NCBI GenBank assembly: GCA_016200225.1
Contig: JACQFD010000022.1
Coordinates: 239,362 to 288,504, forward strand
Direction: 5' to 3'
Length of the DNA stretch: 49,143 nucleotides
From: Planctomycetota bacterium
GTDB taxonomy: Bacteria; Planctomycetota; UBA1135; JACQFD01
Part shown: positions 16,107 through 25,527 of the stretch, in pieces
Position numbering within the stretch: position 1 is the first letter of the stretch
How the letters are laid out: every line of letters begins with the position of its first letter
Notes under the pieces: model-generated
Seen by the model: the letters and a program-made list of their open reading frames with translations, nothing else
Database searches by the model: none
What the model was told of the DNA's origin: nothing
Translations under genes and position numbers: made by a program

Positions 16107-17471
16107 GTGGGCGATCTCTTTTCGAAACTGTATGAACCCGATCCGATCGAGCCGGCCCCGCGCGAGGCGCCGCTCGCCGAACGAATGCGGCCGCGCACGC
16201 TCGACGAGTTCGTTGGCCAACGCCACGTCCTCGGCCCCGATCGATTATTAAGAAAACAGATCGAGGACGGCGCGATCGGAAGTGTTATTTTGTGGGGCCC
16301 GCCCGGGACCGGCAAAACGACGCTCGCACGTTTGATCGCCGCGGTAACGAAAGGGCGATTTGTACCATTTTCGGCGGTGCTCTCCGGAATCAAGGAAGTA
16401 AAAGAAGTCATGTCGGAGGCGGCGCGCGAACGCAAGCGCGGCGGCGCGGCAACTATAGTTTTTATCGATGAAATACACAGATTCAACCGCGCGCAACAGG
16501 ACGCGTTCTTGCCGCACGTCGAGCGCGGCGACGTCGTGCTGATCGGCGCGACCACGGAAAATCCGAGCTTCGAAGTCGTCGGCGCCCTGCTCTCGCGCTC
16601 GAAAGTCGTCGTGATGGAACCGTTGTCGGTCGAGGATTTGATAATTATACAAAAACGCGCTCTGGACGACCGGGAACGGGGTCTCGGCAATCGCGAAATC
16701 GTCGCGGCCGACGACGTGTTGGAGCAAATCGCGCACTTCGCGAGCGGCGACGCGCGGCGCGCGCTGACCGTGCTCGAGACGGCGTCGGCATTCGCTAAAT
16801 TAAACGATGCGGAAAAAGCCGAAATCACCGCCGCATCCGTGCGCGAGGCGACGCAACGGAAAACGTTATTATACGATCGGAGCGGAGAGGAACATTATAA
16901 TTTAATTTCGGCATTGCACAAGTCCGTGCGCGAGAGCGATCCCGACGCTTCCGCGTACTGGTGTTTGCGAATGATCGAGAGCGGCGAGGACGCGCTATTT
17001 ATAGCAAGGCGATTGGTAAGAATGGCGAGCGAAGACATCGGCCTCGCCGATCCGGCGGCGCTGGCCGTCGCATTGCACGCGAAAGAGGCGTTTGATTTTC
17101 TCGGCGTTCCCGAAGGCCATCTGGCGCTCGTCGAAGCCGCGATTTATCTCGCACTCGCGCCGAAAAGTAATGCGGCCTACTCGGCGCATAATAAAATTCT
17201 GGAAGACTTACAAAACATCGCCGCGGATCCCGTGCCGCTGCACTTGAGAAACGCGCCCACAAAATTGATGAAAGAATCCGGATACGGCGATGGTTACAAA
17301 TACGCGCACGATTTCGAGGGGGGCGTCGGCGGAATGGACTGCCTGCCCGACCGCATTAAGAATAAACAATATTATCAACCGACGGATCGCGGTCTCGAAA
17401 GAAAATTACGCGAACGAATCGCCGAAATCGAACGGCTCCGCGCGCAGAATCGTCCGAAGAACGGCCCCTGA
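16107..17471 (+). CDS. rarA: Replication-associated recombination protein RarA (MgsA)
   Basis: This clamp-loader-like AAA+ ATPase acts at stalled replication forks. The N-terminal phrase LAERMRPRTLDEFVGQRHVL is diagnostic. Walker A is GPPGTGKTT (about 65-73), Walker B FIDEIHRFNRAQQDAFLP (about 119-136), sensor 1 LIGATTENPSFEV, and the arginine-finger region follows with LLSRSKVVVMEPL. The C-terminal tetramerisation part has YDRSGEEHYNLISALHKSVR and the DCLPDRIKNKQYYQPTDRG signature. The start is GTG 16107, and no ATG fits. Length (454 aa) is normal for the family. Confidence 0.95.
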   Translation: MGDLFSKLYEPDPIEPAPREAPLAERMRPRTLDEFVGQRHVLGPDRLLRKQIEDGAIGSVILWGPPGTGKTTLARLIAAVTKGRFVPFSAVLSGIKEVKEVMSEAARERKRGGAATIVFIDEIHRFNRAQQDAFLPHVERGDVVLIGATTENPSFEVVGALLSRSKVVVMEPLSVEDLIIIQKRALDDRERGLGNREIVAADDVLEQIAHFASGDARRALTVLETASAFAKLNDAEKAEITAASVREATQRKTLLYDRSGEEHYNLISALHKSVRESDPDASAYWCLRMIESGEDALFIARRLVRMASEDIGLADPAALAVALHAKEAFDFLGVPEGHLALVEAAIYLALAPKSNAAYSAHNKILEDLQNIAADPVPLHLRNAPTKLMKESGYGDGYKYAHDFEGGVGGMDCLPDRIKNKQYYQPTDRGLERKLRERIAEIERLRAQNRPKNGP

Positions 17472-17507
17472 AAGCTCCGCCCCCCGGAAAGATCTCAAAA
17501 AAGCGCG

Positions 17508-17535
17508 TTGTGAGCGCATGCCGCAATCGTATAAT
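17508..17535 (+). promoter_or_regulatory. Candidate sigma-70-type promoter of the SGNH hydrolase gene
   Basis: TTGTGA (17508-17513) and a perfect TATAAT (17530-17535) are separated by 16 bp. The ATG at 17545 lies only 9 nt beyond the -10 box, so the transcript would be leaderless or nearly so. This also supports 17545 over the upstream in-frame ATG at 17518, which lies inside the promoter. Confidence 0.5.
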
Positions 17536-17544
17536 CGCAACGCC

Positions 17545-18303
17545 ATGATCCGACACATCCTTTTTCAATGCATTTTTCCCGTATTTGTCGTGTTCGCCAT
17601 CGCGCCGGTAAAACAAGAAAAAAAACCGGCGACCGCGCCCACCGAAATAACAAATAAAAAACCAACGTCGCTCACGCCCGCCGCGCGCGAAGATGAGGAC
17701 TGGTGGAAGGAGCGATTTAAACAAACGAACGAAATTGTAAAGAAAGGCGAGGCCGAACTTCTCTTTATCGGCGATTCCATCACTCAGGGATGGGAGGGCG
17801 AAGGCGCCGACGCGTGGAAAAAATATTATGGCAATCGAAAAGCGGTAAACCTCGGCTTCAGCGGCGACCGCACGCAGCACGTTCTATGGCGCATCGACCA
17901 CGGAAATGTCGACGGCGTGAAACCGAAGGCGGCCGTGATCATGATCGGCACAAATAACTCGAACGGCAACGATAACACCGACAAAGAGATCGCAGCCGGC
18001 ATCGCCGAAATTGTAAATAAGCTGCAGCGCCGCCTGCCGAATATGAAGATTTTACTGCTCGCGGTCTTCCCGCGCTCCGAAAAGCCCGACGCGCAACGCG
18101 GCAAGATCGACAAAGCAAATGCCATCATTCAACTTCTCGACGACGGCAAAACCGTCCACTATCTTGATATCGGAAAGAAATTCATGAACGCGGACGGTTC
18201 GATATCAAAGGACATCATGCCAGATTATTTGCATTTATCGAAGAAAGGATACGAAATCTGGGCCGACGCGATCGAGACGAAGCTCAAGGAGCTTCTGAAA
18301 TAG
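17545..18303 (+). CDS. Exported SGNH/GDSL-type esterase or acetylhydrolase
   Basis: A signal peptide (MIRHILFQCIFPVFVVFAIA) precedes a Lys/Pro-rich linker and an SGNH hydrolase domain similar to platelet-activating-factor acetylhydrolase beta/gamma subunits. Block I is LLFIGDSITQGWEG with nucleophile Ser78. Block II is VNLGFSGDRTQHVLWRI with the oxyanion Gly, block III AAVIMIGTNNSN with the oxyanion Asn, and block V is DYLHLSKKGYEIWA with Asp227 and His230. All catalytic residues are present. In PVC bacteria such enzymes often deacetylate complex polysaccharides; the substrate here is inferred only from that. It converges on the glycan operon on the opposite strand across a 307-bp gap. Confidence 0.88.
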   Translation: MIRHILFQCIFPVFVVFAIAPVKQEKKPATAPTEITNKKPTSLTPAAREDEDWWKERFKQTNEIVKKGEAELLFIGDSITQGWEGEGADAWKKYYGNRKAVNLGFSGDRTQHVLWRIDHGNVDGVKPKAAVIMIGTNNSNGNDNTDKEIAAGIAEIVNKLQRRLPNMKILLLAVFPRSEKPDAQRGKIDKANAIIQLLDDGKTVHYLDIGKKFMNADGSISKDIMPDYLHLSKKGYEIWADAIETKLKELLK

Positions 18304-18610
18304 TTGTTAGGGATAGCCGAGGCACTTTTAGTTAATAAAGACTAATAGTAATCACGTCAAAGCGGTCGGCGGGCTCCGCGGCGCGCGCGTACCCGCGCAA
18401 GCGCGGCCACACCGCGCGTCCCGCGACCGCCTCGCCCCCCGACGCTAATTTTCCTTCTTTTATTATCCCCCCGCTGTGCGCTCGATTGGTTGGGTCGCGA
18501 CGAGCACTGCCGAGCCGCCGACCCAACCTGTCGAGCGCACAACTCGCCGCCCGCGCAGGGCACGCGGCGCGCGCAGCGCAAGCGCCCAGCGGCGCTGGAG
18601 CGTTTCCTTT
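18304..18610. other. Gene-free convergent junction (307 bp)
   Basis: No protein-like frame is seen between the SGNH hydrolase stop and the stop of the 1299-residue protein. The stretch holds an AT-rich part (18304-18360), very GC-rich flanks, a pyrimidine-rich tract (about 18450-18472) and the inverted repeat listed separately. It probably separates transcription from both sides. Confidence 0.6.
18475..18541. repeat. Inverted repeat with 23-bp arms
   Basis: The left arm 18475-18497 (TGTGCGCTCGA, TT, GGTTGGGTCG) pairs with the right arm 18519-18541 with only a 2-bp internal mismatch (TT against TG), leaving a 21-nt loop. It could act as a bidirectional terminator for the converging genes, although no T-run follows on either strand, or be a small dispersed palindromic element. 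Confidence 0.8.
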
Positions 18611-21600
18611 TCAATCGAGAATCGGCCGAATCTTAACGTTTCTGAAATAGATATCTCCGCCCTCGGACTGTAAGCAAATTTTTCCGGGGACCTCGTCGCA
18701 CCAATGGGCGATGTTTTGAATTTCGCCGTTGACGACGAATTTGAGTTCGCCGTGGTTCATTGTGATTTCGTAAAGATTCCACTGGCCGGCGGGTTTTTCG
18801 TTACATGGTAACAATTTTACCGTATGTCGTCCTTCCGTGCGCGCCGGATCGGTCATCATCGGGAATTCGTCGATGTTCCAGATGTCGCCCGCGTTTCGAT
18901 GTAACAATTGTGCTTCGATGCTCTTCGGCCAGACTTTATCTTCGCCGACCATCCGGTTGAGAACGCCGGAATTGCCGGGTCGCGCCGGGTCGAACTTCCA
19001 TTCGACCGTGAGAGAATAATTTGTATAATCCGCGGTTGTGCGGATGTAACCGGCGGGCTCGCCTTTGCAATGAATCGTGCCGTCGACGACCGACCAGACG
19101 TCCTCGAGCTTCAATCTTGGATTTGTTAAATGATATGTCCAGCCGCTGAAATCGCGGCCGTTGAATAACGATATTTCATCGCCGAGTTTCGGCGGCGCGG
19201 CGCGGTCCGTTAATAAAAACTCGGCGAGATCGGCGATTTGGGCGGGTTCGAGGCCGAGTGCGACGCCCTCGGGCATCGCGGAGATCTTTTGCATGTCGCG
19301 TTCGGCAATGTCGGCTCTCGCGATCACGTGGCGCTGTCCCTGCGTATCTTTAATTACAACAGTTTCGCCGTCGGCGATGATAAATCCGGCGATTGTTTGG
19401 TTATTTTTTAGAGTAAGAATCCAAGTTTCATAACCATGGGCGATGCCCGCGCTCGGATTGAGTATCGCGTCGAGCAACGCGGGTTTTTGATATTTCGTGC
19501 GGATCTGCGATAAATCCGGCCCGATGTCGCCGCCGCGACCGAAGTACGTGTGGCATTTCGAGCATTGCGCGACGTCGCTAAAAAAGATTTTCTGACCGCC
19601 GCGCGGCGTGCCGGAAATCTTTGCAAGATCCTCGATTGGCGGCAGCGTCTTTCCGGAAACGAGTTTCTTCGGAAACCATGCGCCCGCGAGCGCGCGAACG
19701 GACAAGTCCGGATTGTTATATATATTTTCGGCGGCGATTTTCTTTAGATTCTTGGAGAGCGCGCCCTTCGACGCGAGGCGAATGAGAAACTGACCGCCCT
19801 CCGCGTCGGCGGCGAGTTTCGCTACCGCTGTCGCACGCGCGTCCTCGGTCGCCGCGGCGTCCAGCGCGGCTTTCTCGAGCGCAAGGAGCGGGCCGCGATC
19901 CGGCGGCGTTTCTGTATAAATTTCGAATTTTATGGAAGTCGTGTGACCGCCATTCTGCTTCGCGCCGCCGTCGTCGGGCGCGGCTTGAACTGATAATTTA
20001 GTATAACCCTCCGGAAGGCGAAATCCGATTTCGGAATTCGCGTGCGTTCCAACGCCGGAATATTCTTTGCCATCCACGCGCATCGGCCCGCCTTCGCAGC
20101 TTTTATTAATATTAACATTTCCCCATCCCGCGGCGGCGCTGAACCATGCGATTTCGGAGAGTTTCAACGCGCCTTTCGGTCCTGTCAGCGTCGGTTCGAC
20201 CCAATCGGCCCAATCGCACGAGTTTCCGTTTCCGCCGTCATTCACCACCAGCCAGACGGACGTCGCATTTGTTATATCAACTTCCACCGGATGCAGGCCG
20301 GCGCGGATGAGTTCGCTCTTATAAACGATCTTTGCGTTGGTTCGATTTCCGGTCGTGAGCTGCGCGCCGAGGCCGTATTCGCGCCAATCGTTTGTATCGC
20401 GATTTTGCATCCACCAGGACGCGTAACCGCGCGTGTCCTCCGGTCCGCCGAGCGCAATTTGTAACATCGCTTCCGCCGCTTCGCGCGATTTGATAAATGC
20501 GAGCCCGTCGATCGCCTCGCGGCGAGCCGCGGGCGCGAGCGTTGCGTTCATGGCGCGGGCCGCGAACGCCGTCGCGGCGGAACTCGGATGGAGTCTCCAC
20601 GCAATCTTAGCAAAACGGTCGCTCCATTTTTCCGGGACGTCGCCGAGTTTCTCCGCGAGCATCGCCAGCGCGGCGTCCTCTTTTCCCGAGCATGCGACGC
20701 CGAACGCCTCCAATTCGAAGCGATCCGCGGGGTTGAGCTGCCGGGCTAATGTAAATAATATATTCTTGGTGCTCTCGAACGACGCGTCGCGAAGCACGAC
20801 GGCAGCCTCCCTGCGAACCGCGGGCGAGGCGTCGTTCGAGAGTTTTTCAATCGTACTCATCGGATCGATTCCGGAGGCGCGGAGAGCGCGAAACGCGGCG
20901 ATCCGTATATTTACGTTTGTATTGGATAATTCATTTTCGACAGACTGGCGACCCTGCGGAGCGACCCGTGCGAGCAGAAACAGCGCGCGCGACCGCTCCT
21001 CCGCCGATCCGGAACTCGCGAATTGTTGCAATGCCGGCAGCGCGCGTTCGCCCATGGCGGCGAGTCCGGTAAATGCAAGATTTCGAACGGAAGGCGCCGG
21101 CGAACGCAGCGCTTCGAGCAATCCGGGAATATCCCTAAAATTATAATTCGGTTTCGCGGATTTGTATCCTTTAGGCGCGATTCTAACGATCTTTCCGTAA
21201 GCCTTCTGATCGCCGGCCGCATGGCCGCCGACGCCCGGATCCCACCAATCCGCGACGTAAATCGCGCCGTCGGGCCCGACCGCGACGTCGCTCGGACGGA
21301 ACCAGCTCTTTTTGGGATCCTTATTATTCTCCGAAGGCGTAATTAATATTTTTTGTTCGAGTTTGTATCCGGCGCCGTCCGCGGCCGGCATGTGCGCATA
21401 AACTACATTTCGACCGGCGTCGCAATTAAGAACCGCGCCGCGAAGCGCCGGCATGAGCGATCCTTCATAAATCGCGACGCCCGTCGGGCCGCCCGCGCCA
21501 TTGATACAACCAGCCGGCATCACGCCGGGGTCGTCCTGATGCCAGTGCGCGACGGGCGTCGACTGGCCTGGCCGGCGGTCGGCCGACCAATATCGTGATC

Positions 21601-22510
21601 CGTCGGACGAGAAGTAACCATAATTTCCGCCCTCCATCACCCAGACGGTACGGCAACCCTGATTGCCGTCATCGTCGTTATCCGATAGGTACATATTCCC
21701 GAACGAATCGATCGCGACTTCATAATTATTCCTAAAATTATGAGCAAGCGGAGCGAGTCCGGTGCCGGCCGCATCGATGCGAAACACGAGTCCGCCGGTC
21801 CAAACGCGGCCGTCGTCGCTCACGAGTCCAGGCTTATTATCGACAACCTCGGCGCCGCCGCCGTTATAAATACTTCCGCTCCGAAGATGCCAATTATTCT
21901 TATCGACCACCATGTGCGGACCGGCGTTGCCAACCGAGCAATATAATCTTCCGTCGGGCCCGGGCGTGAACGAATGGAGTCCGTGGTCGTGGTCGAATCC
22001 TCCGAATCCGGTCAATAACACTTCGCGCTGGTCCGGCTTGTCGTCGCCGTCGGAATCGGTGTATAAAATCGCGTTCGGAGAACATGAAACTAATATTCGG
22101 TTTCCTTGTATACAAATGCCGAGCGGCGCCACGAGGCCCTTTTCCTGAACAAATACTTTTGAAGAATCGCAAACGCCGTCGCCGTCGGTGTCTTCGAGAA
22201 TCATGACGCGATCGCCCTCGGGATGGCGCCGTCCGGGGTTGCGCCCCTCCCACGTTCGATAATTAACAGCTTCCGTAACCCAAATGCGGCCGCGCGCATC
22301 GATGTCCATCGCCGTCGGATTATATAATTGCGGCGACTCGGCCCACAGCGTCACTTCGAGGCCGTCGGGAACCGTGAACTGATCTGTTATATCTTTTGGA
22401 TTCTTATCGTTGTTTTTTTGTTGAATCGCGGCGGCGGGAGAAATCGCGAGCGCGGCGATCGCAACAAGTATCGGCAGGGCTGCCGTGAATATCGTTCGGG
22501 CATTGTGCAT
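18611..22510 (-). CDS. PVC-type multidomain protein: dehydrogenase-like propeller, HEAT repeats, NPCBM-like domain, CxxCH heme site, DUF1080
   Basis: A signal peptide (about 1-28) precedes a beta-propeller of the PVC membrane-bound dehydrogenase/PQQ-sugar-dehydrogenase-like type (about 45-440; FTVPDGLEVTLWAESPQLYN, DTDGDGVCDSSKVF, PSDVAVGPDGAIYVADWWDP). HEAT-like helices follow (about 460-680), then an NPCBM-like carbohydrate-binding sandwich (about 710-870, ending with VGTHANSEIGFRLPEGYTKL). A c-type heme site CSKCH (Cys983, Cys986, His987) sits in GGQKIFFSDVAQCSKCHTYF. The last 190 residues are a DUF1080/3-keto-disaccharide hydrolase-like domain (ISLFNGRDFSGW, QSEGGDIYFRNVKIRPIL). The protein is thus likely extracytoplasmic and may oxidise and cleave sugars with electron transfer to heme. 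It is the last gene of the operon, 36 bp after the GH92 gene. The domain mix is seen in this bacterial group, but the catalytic roles of the individual domains are inferred. Confidence 0.9.
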   Translation of the reverse strand: MHNARTIFTAALPILVAIAALAISPAAAIQQKNNDKNPKDITDQFTVPDGLEVTLWAESPQLYNPTAMDIDARGRIWVTEAVNYRTWEGRNPGRRHPEGDRVMILEDTDGDGVCDSSKVFVQEKGLVAPLGICIQGNRILVSCSPNAILYTDSDGDDKPDQREVLLTGFGGFDHDHGLHSFTPGPDGRLYCSVGNAGPHMVVDKNNWHLRSGSIYNGGGAEVVDNKPGLVSDDGRVWTGGLVFRIDAAGTGLAPLAHNFRNNYEVAIDSFGNMYLSDNDDDGNQGCRTVWVMEGGNYGYFSSDGSRYWSADRRPGQSTPVAHWHQDDPGVMPAGCINGAGGPTGVAIYEGSLMPALRGAVLNCDAGRNVVYAHMPAADGAGYKLEQKILITPSENNKDPKKSWFRPSDVAVGPDGAIYVADWWDPGVGGHAAGDQKAYGKIVRIAPKGYKSAKPNYNFRDIPGLLEALRSPAPSVRNLAFTGLAAMGERALPALQQFASSGSAEERSRALFLLARVAPQGRQSVENELSNTNVNIRIAAFRALRASGIDPMSTIEKLSNDASPAVRREAAVVLRDASFESTKNILFTLARQLNPADRFELEAFGVACSGKEDAALAMLAEKLGDVPEKWSDRFAKIAWRLHPSSAATAFAARAMNATLAPAARREAIDGLAFIKSREAAEAMLQIALGGPEDTRGYASWWMQNRDTNDWREYGLGAQLTTGNRTNAKIVYKSELIRAGLHPVEVDITNATSVWLVVNDGGNGNSCDWADWVEPTLTGPKGALKLSEIAWFSAAAGWGNVNINKSCEGGPMRVDGKEYSGVGTHANSEIGFRLPEGYTKLSVQAAPDDGGAKQNGGHTTSIKFEIYTETPPDRGPLLALEKAALDAAATEDARATAVAKLAADAEGGQFLIRLASKGALSKNLKKIAAENIYNNPDLSVRALAGAWFPKKLVSGKTLPPIEDLAKISGTPRGGQKIFFSDVAQCSKCHTYFGRGGDIGPDLSQIRTKYQKPALLDAILNPSAGIAHGYETWILTLKNNQTIAGFIIADGETVVIKDTQGQRHVIARADIAERDMQKISAMPEGVALGLEPAQIADLAEFLLTDRAAPPKLGDEISLFNGRDFSGWTYHLTNPRLKLEDVWSVVDGTIHCKGEPAGYIRTTADYTNYSLTVEWKFDPARPGNSGVLNRMVGEDKVWPKSIEAQLLHRNAGDIWNIDEFPMMTDPARTEGRHTVKLLPCNEKPAGQWNLYEITMNHGELKFVVNGEIQNIAHWCDEVPGKICLQSEGGDIYFRNVKIRPILD

Positions 22511-22546
22511 CCGCGCATGTTAGCCGCCGTGCGCGGAACGCGCGAG

Positions 22547-25513
22547 TCACTCGATCGCGATCTCGTCGACGAAAATCCAGCTCTTGCCGCCGGCACCCGG
22601 ATGTCCGGGCGGACACACGCCGCGATTGACGGCGACAACTTTAATAAAACGCGCGGAGAACGGCGCCCCGTCGTATGCGCACTCGCGGGAGAGCGGGCCC
22701 TGCCCCCCGGCGGCGTCGATTTTTAATTTATATATCGATCGATAATTCTGTCCGTCGTCGCTAATAAAATACTCAACGCCGGTCGGAAGGAATATCCAAG
22801 ACGATTCATAATGAAGCCAGCCGCTCGAAAGTTTATGTATCTCGCGCTTCGCGCCGAGGTCGACCACGGCCTCGAAATCGGTTCCTTCAAATCCCTGCCA
22901 GTCGCCGAAACTTCTCGCATCGCCCCGCACGCCGTCGACGAGGCCCTGTTCGCCGCCGGCAGTATACAAAGGACTGAACGGATATTTGTATATAACTTTC
23001 TTGTCGTATGGAAGTTTTATGAAGCGGGCGGACTCAACATAACTCGGATTCACGCCGTCGCGCGCGGCGATAACGCGGATTTCGCAGCTTGACGAAATCT
23101 CGAACGGAGCTTCATAATGATTCGACGCAATTGTCGGCACACTTCCGTCGGTTGTATAATAAATATTCGTAGCCGGTTCGAACACCGAGATCTCGACTTT
23201 GAGGTTATCTATAAAAGATCGGGCCTTACTTATGAATACGGGATTCATCGCGAGCGCGTAATTCGTCGCGGAGACCGGACGTTCCGCCGCGCCGGACCCC
23301 CATTTTTTGTTAGGTTCCGCGCCCATGGAATATTCGATAACGCCGCCGGCCATGATCTCGTCGTGGCGGAGAAACGAGCGTGCGAACGGCTCCCGGTTGA
23401 GTTTTGCGGATTGAATATATTGATTCGCCGGCGATTTCTCGTCGGTCCTTATTGTAAATTTCTTTCCGTTTCGCAAATGTAATTTAATATTTGCGAACGA
23501 AGGTCCGACGACGGCGTACTCCGGCCGGCCCGGCACCACGGGATACATTCCGATGCTGCTCAATACGTACCACGCCGACATCTGGCCGCAGTCGTCGTTG
23601 CCACAAATACCGTCGCGCGCGTTATTGTAGAATTGCGAGCGGATTTGATGGACGCGGCGCTGCGATCGCCAGGGTTCGCCGGCATAATGATATAAATAAG
23701 CCGTGTGATGGCTCGGCTCGTTTCCGTGCGCGTACTCGCCGATGAGGCCGCTGATGTCGACTTGCTGCCGGCCGGTCAGCACCGGCTGCGTATTGAATAA
23801 TAATTCCAATTTATTAATAAACGCCGCGTCGCCGCCCTGAAGCGCGATCAGGCCGGAAATGTCGTGCGGCGCGAAAAAGGAGTATTGCCACGAGTTCGCC
23901 TCCGTAAAATAACCGCTGACTTCATTCGGATCGAACGGCGACACCCACGCGCCGGACTTCTTCGCGCGCATGAATCCCGTCGACGGGTCGAAATTATTAA
24001 TATAACTTTTCGCGCGGCGCCTGAATTCCAGCACGTCGGCGGCCGCGTCGAGAGAGCGCGCGAATTCCGAAATGCACCAATCGTCATACGCGTATTCGAG
24101 AGCCTTCGAAACGCCTTCGTTCTCGCGGTCCACGGGAATATAACCGTTGGCTTTATAATATTTGAGTCCGAGCCGGTCTTCGAGCGCGCTTTTCTTCATG
24201 GCCTCGAACGCGAGTTTTTCGTCGAATCCTCGAAGGCCTTTTTGCCAAGCGTCGACGATCACGGGAATTGAATGGTAACCGATCATACAATTCGTTTCGT
24301 TCGCCGCGAGTTCCCAGACGGGGAGCGTGCCGCTTTCCTTATATTTTAATAAAAGACTACGGATAAAATCGACGTCGCGTTCGGGATCGACGATCGTCAA
24401 TAACGGATGCAGCGCGCGAAAGGTGTCCCACAGCGAAAAAACGTGATAAACGGGCCGCGGCGATTCATGAATTTTATGATCCATTCCAGGATAACGGCCG
24501 TCGACATCCGATAACAGATTCGGCGCGATCATTACATGATAAAAAGCTGTATAAAACGTCCGCGACAGTTCGTCGGTCCCGTGAACCTCGATTCGCGAAA
24601 GCGCGGCGGACCATTTTTCGAATGTTTGTAATTGGATCTTAACAAAATCAAAATCGGGAATTTCCGCATCGAGATTCGCCCGCGCGCCTTCGATATTGAC
24701 ATACGACAGACCAACTTTTACAAATATCGCCTCGTCCGCGTCGACGGAAAATTGGAGCGCGCCTTTCACCGAATTGCCACCGGCCGAATTCACGCCGCGC
24801 CGCTCTTCACCGTTCGCCCAAATTCGATAATTATCAAATGGATTCGAAAATCGGGCGACGAAATATACAATTTGATTCTCCGCCCAGCCCTTTGAACGCC
24901 GGAAACCGGCGATTTCGGTATTATTAATTACACTGAGCAGACTGTCCGAAGTCACGTCTCCGATCCCATGAGTGAGATCGAATAAAATGGTTGCTTCGGA
25001 AGTTTTTTTATTAAATCGATAACGGTGCATTCCGCATCGATCGGACGCCGTCAATGCCGCACGCACTCCGCTATCCGTTAAATCCACTTCATAAAAGCCC
25101 GGACGCGCGACTTCCGAATTATGATCAAACCTCGACCGATAACCCGAACCCGGCTTATTCTCGTCGCCGGCGTTCCATTTTACATTTCCGACGGTTGGCA
25201 TCACCAGAATATCGCCCATGTCGGCGCAGCCGGTGCCGCTCAAGTGCGTATGGCTGAATCCAACAATTGTAGGATTCGAACTGTGATATCCTGAACAATT
25301 CTCCCAACCGCTGTCGCGCGTGTCGGGGCTCAATTGTACCATTCCAAAAGGCGCCGTCGCGCCCGGAAACGTGTGCCCGAATCCGGCGGTGCCGATGAAC
25401 GGATCTACATAATCCACCGGCATGGACTGAACGGCGTTCTGCGCCGCTCCTCCGCGGAAAAGCGCGAGCAGGCAAATCATTATGAAAACGAGATTCCCGC
25501 CGGTTCGAATCAT
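22547..25513 (-). CDS. GH92 family alpha-mannosidase with chitobiase-C-like and F5/8-type C-like domains
   Basis: After a signal peptide (about 1-24) the protein opens with VDYVDPFIGTAGFGHTFPGA, the start signature of GH92. These calcium-dependent exo-alpha-mannosidases mostly act on alpha-1,2 links of mannans and N-glycans. HGNEPSHHTAYLYHY contains Glu599, the expected general acid, and GNDDCGQMSAWYVLSSIGMY contains Asp640/Asp641, the expected base region. After the catalytic part (to about 770) come a short chitobiase-C-like domain (IYYTTDGSVPT, FEISSSCEIRVIAARDG) and an F5/8-type C-like sandwich (DFEAVVDLGAKREIHKL, KSWIFVDEIAIE) for sugar binding. It lies 14 bp after the Gfo/Idh gene in the same direction. 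Confidence 0.93.
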   Translation of the reverse strand: MIRTGGNLVFIMICLLALFRGGAAQNAVQSMPVDYVDPFIGTAGFGHTFPGATAPFGMVQLSPDTRDSGWENCSGYHSSNPTIVGFSHTHLSGTGCADMGDILVMPTVGNVKWNAGDENKPGSGYRSRFDHNSEVARPGFYEVDLTDSGVRAALTASDRCGMHRYRFNKKTSEATILFDLTHGIGDVTSDSLLSVINNTEIAGFRRSKGWAENQIVYFVARFSNPFDNYRIWANGEERRGVNSAGGNSVKGALQFSVDADEAIFVKVGLSYVNIEGARANLDAEIPDFDFVKIQLQTFEKWSAALSRIEVHGTDELSRTFYTAFYHVMIAPNLLSDVDGRYPGMDHKIHESPRPVYHVFSLWDTFRALHPLLTIVDPERDVDFIRSLLLKYKESGTLPVWELAANETNCMIGYHSIPVIVDAWQKGLRGFDEKLAFEAMKKSALEDRLGLKYYKANGYIPVDRENEGVSKALEYAYDDWCISEFARSLDAAADVLEFRRRAKSYINNFDPSTGFMRAKKSGAWVSPFDPNEVSGYFTEANSWQYSFFAPHDISGLIALQGGDAAFINKLELLFNTQPVLTGRQQVDISGLIGEYAHGNEPSHHTAYLYHYAGEPWRSQRRVHQIRSQFYNNARDGICGNDDCGQMSAWYVLSSIGMYPVVPGRPEYAVVGPSFANIKLHLRNGKKFTIRTDEKSPANQYIQSAKLNREPFARSFLRHDEIMAGGVIEYSMGAEPNKKWGSGAAERPVSATNYALAMNPVFISKARSFIDNLKVEISVFEPATNIYYTTDGSVPTIASNHYEAPFEISSSCEIRVIAARDGVNPSYVESARFIKLPYDKKVIYKYPFSPLYTAGGEQGLVDGVRGDARSFGDWQGFEGTDFEAVVDLGAKREIHKLSSGWLHYESSWIFLPTGVEYFISDDGQNYRSIYKLKIDAAGGQGPLSRECAYDGAPFSARFIKVVAVNRGVCPPGHPGAGGKSWIFVDEIAIE

Positions 25514-25527
25514 AAAATTATCTATTC

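Noticed and set aside
18357..18614. Minus-strand protein in the convergent junction
   Set aside because: The frame is low-complexity Arg/Ala from very GC-rich sequence and overlaps the long inverted repeat.
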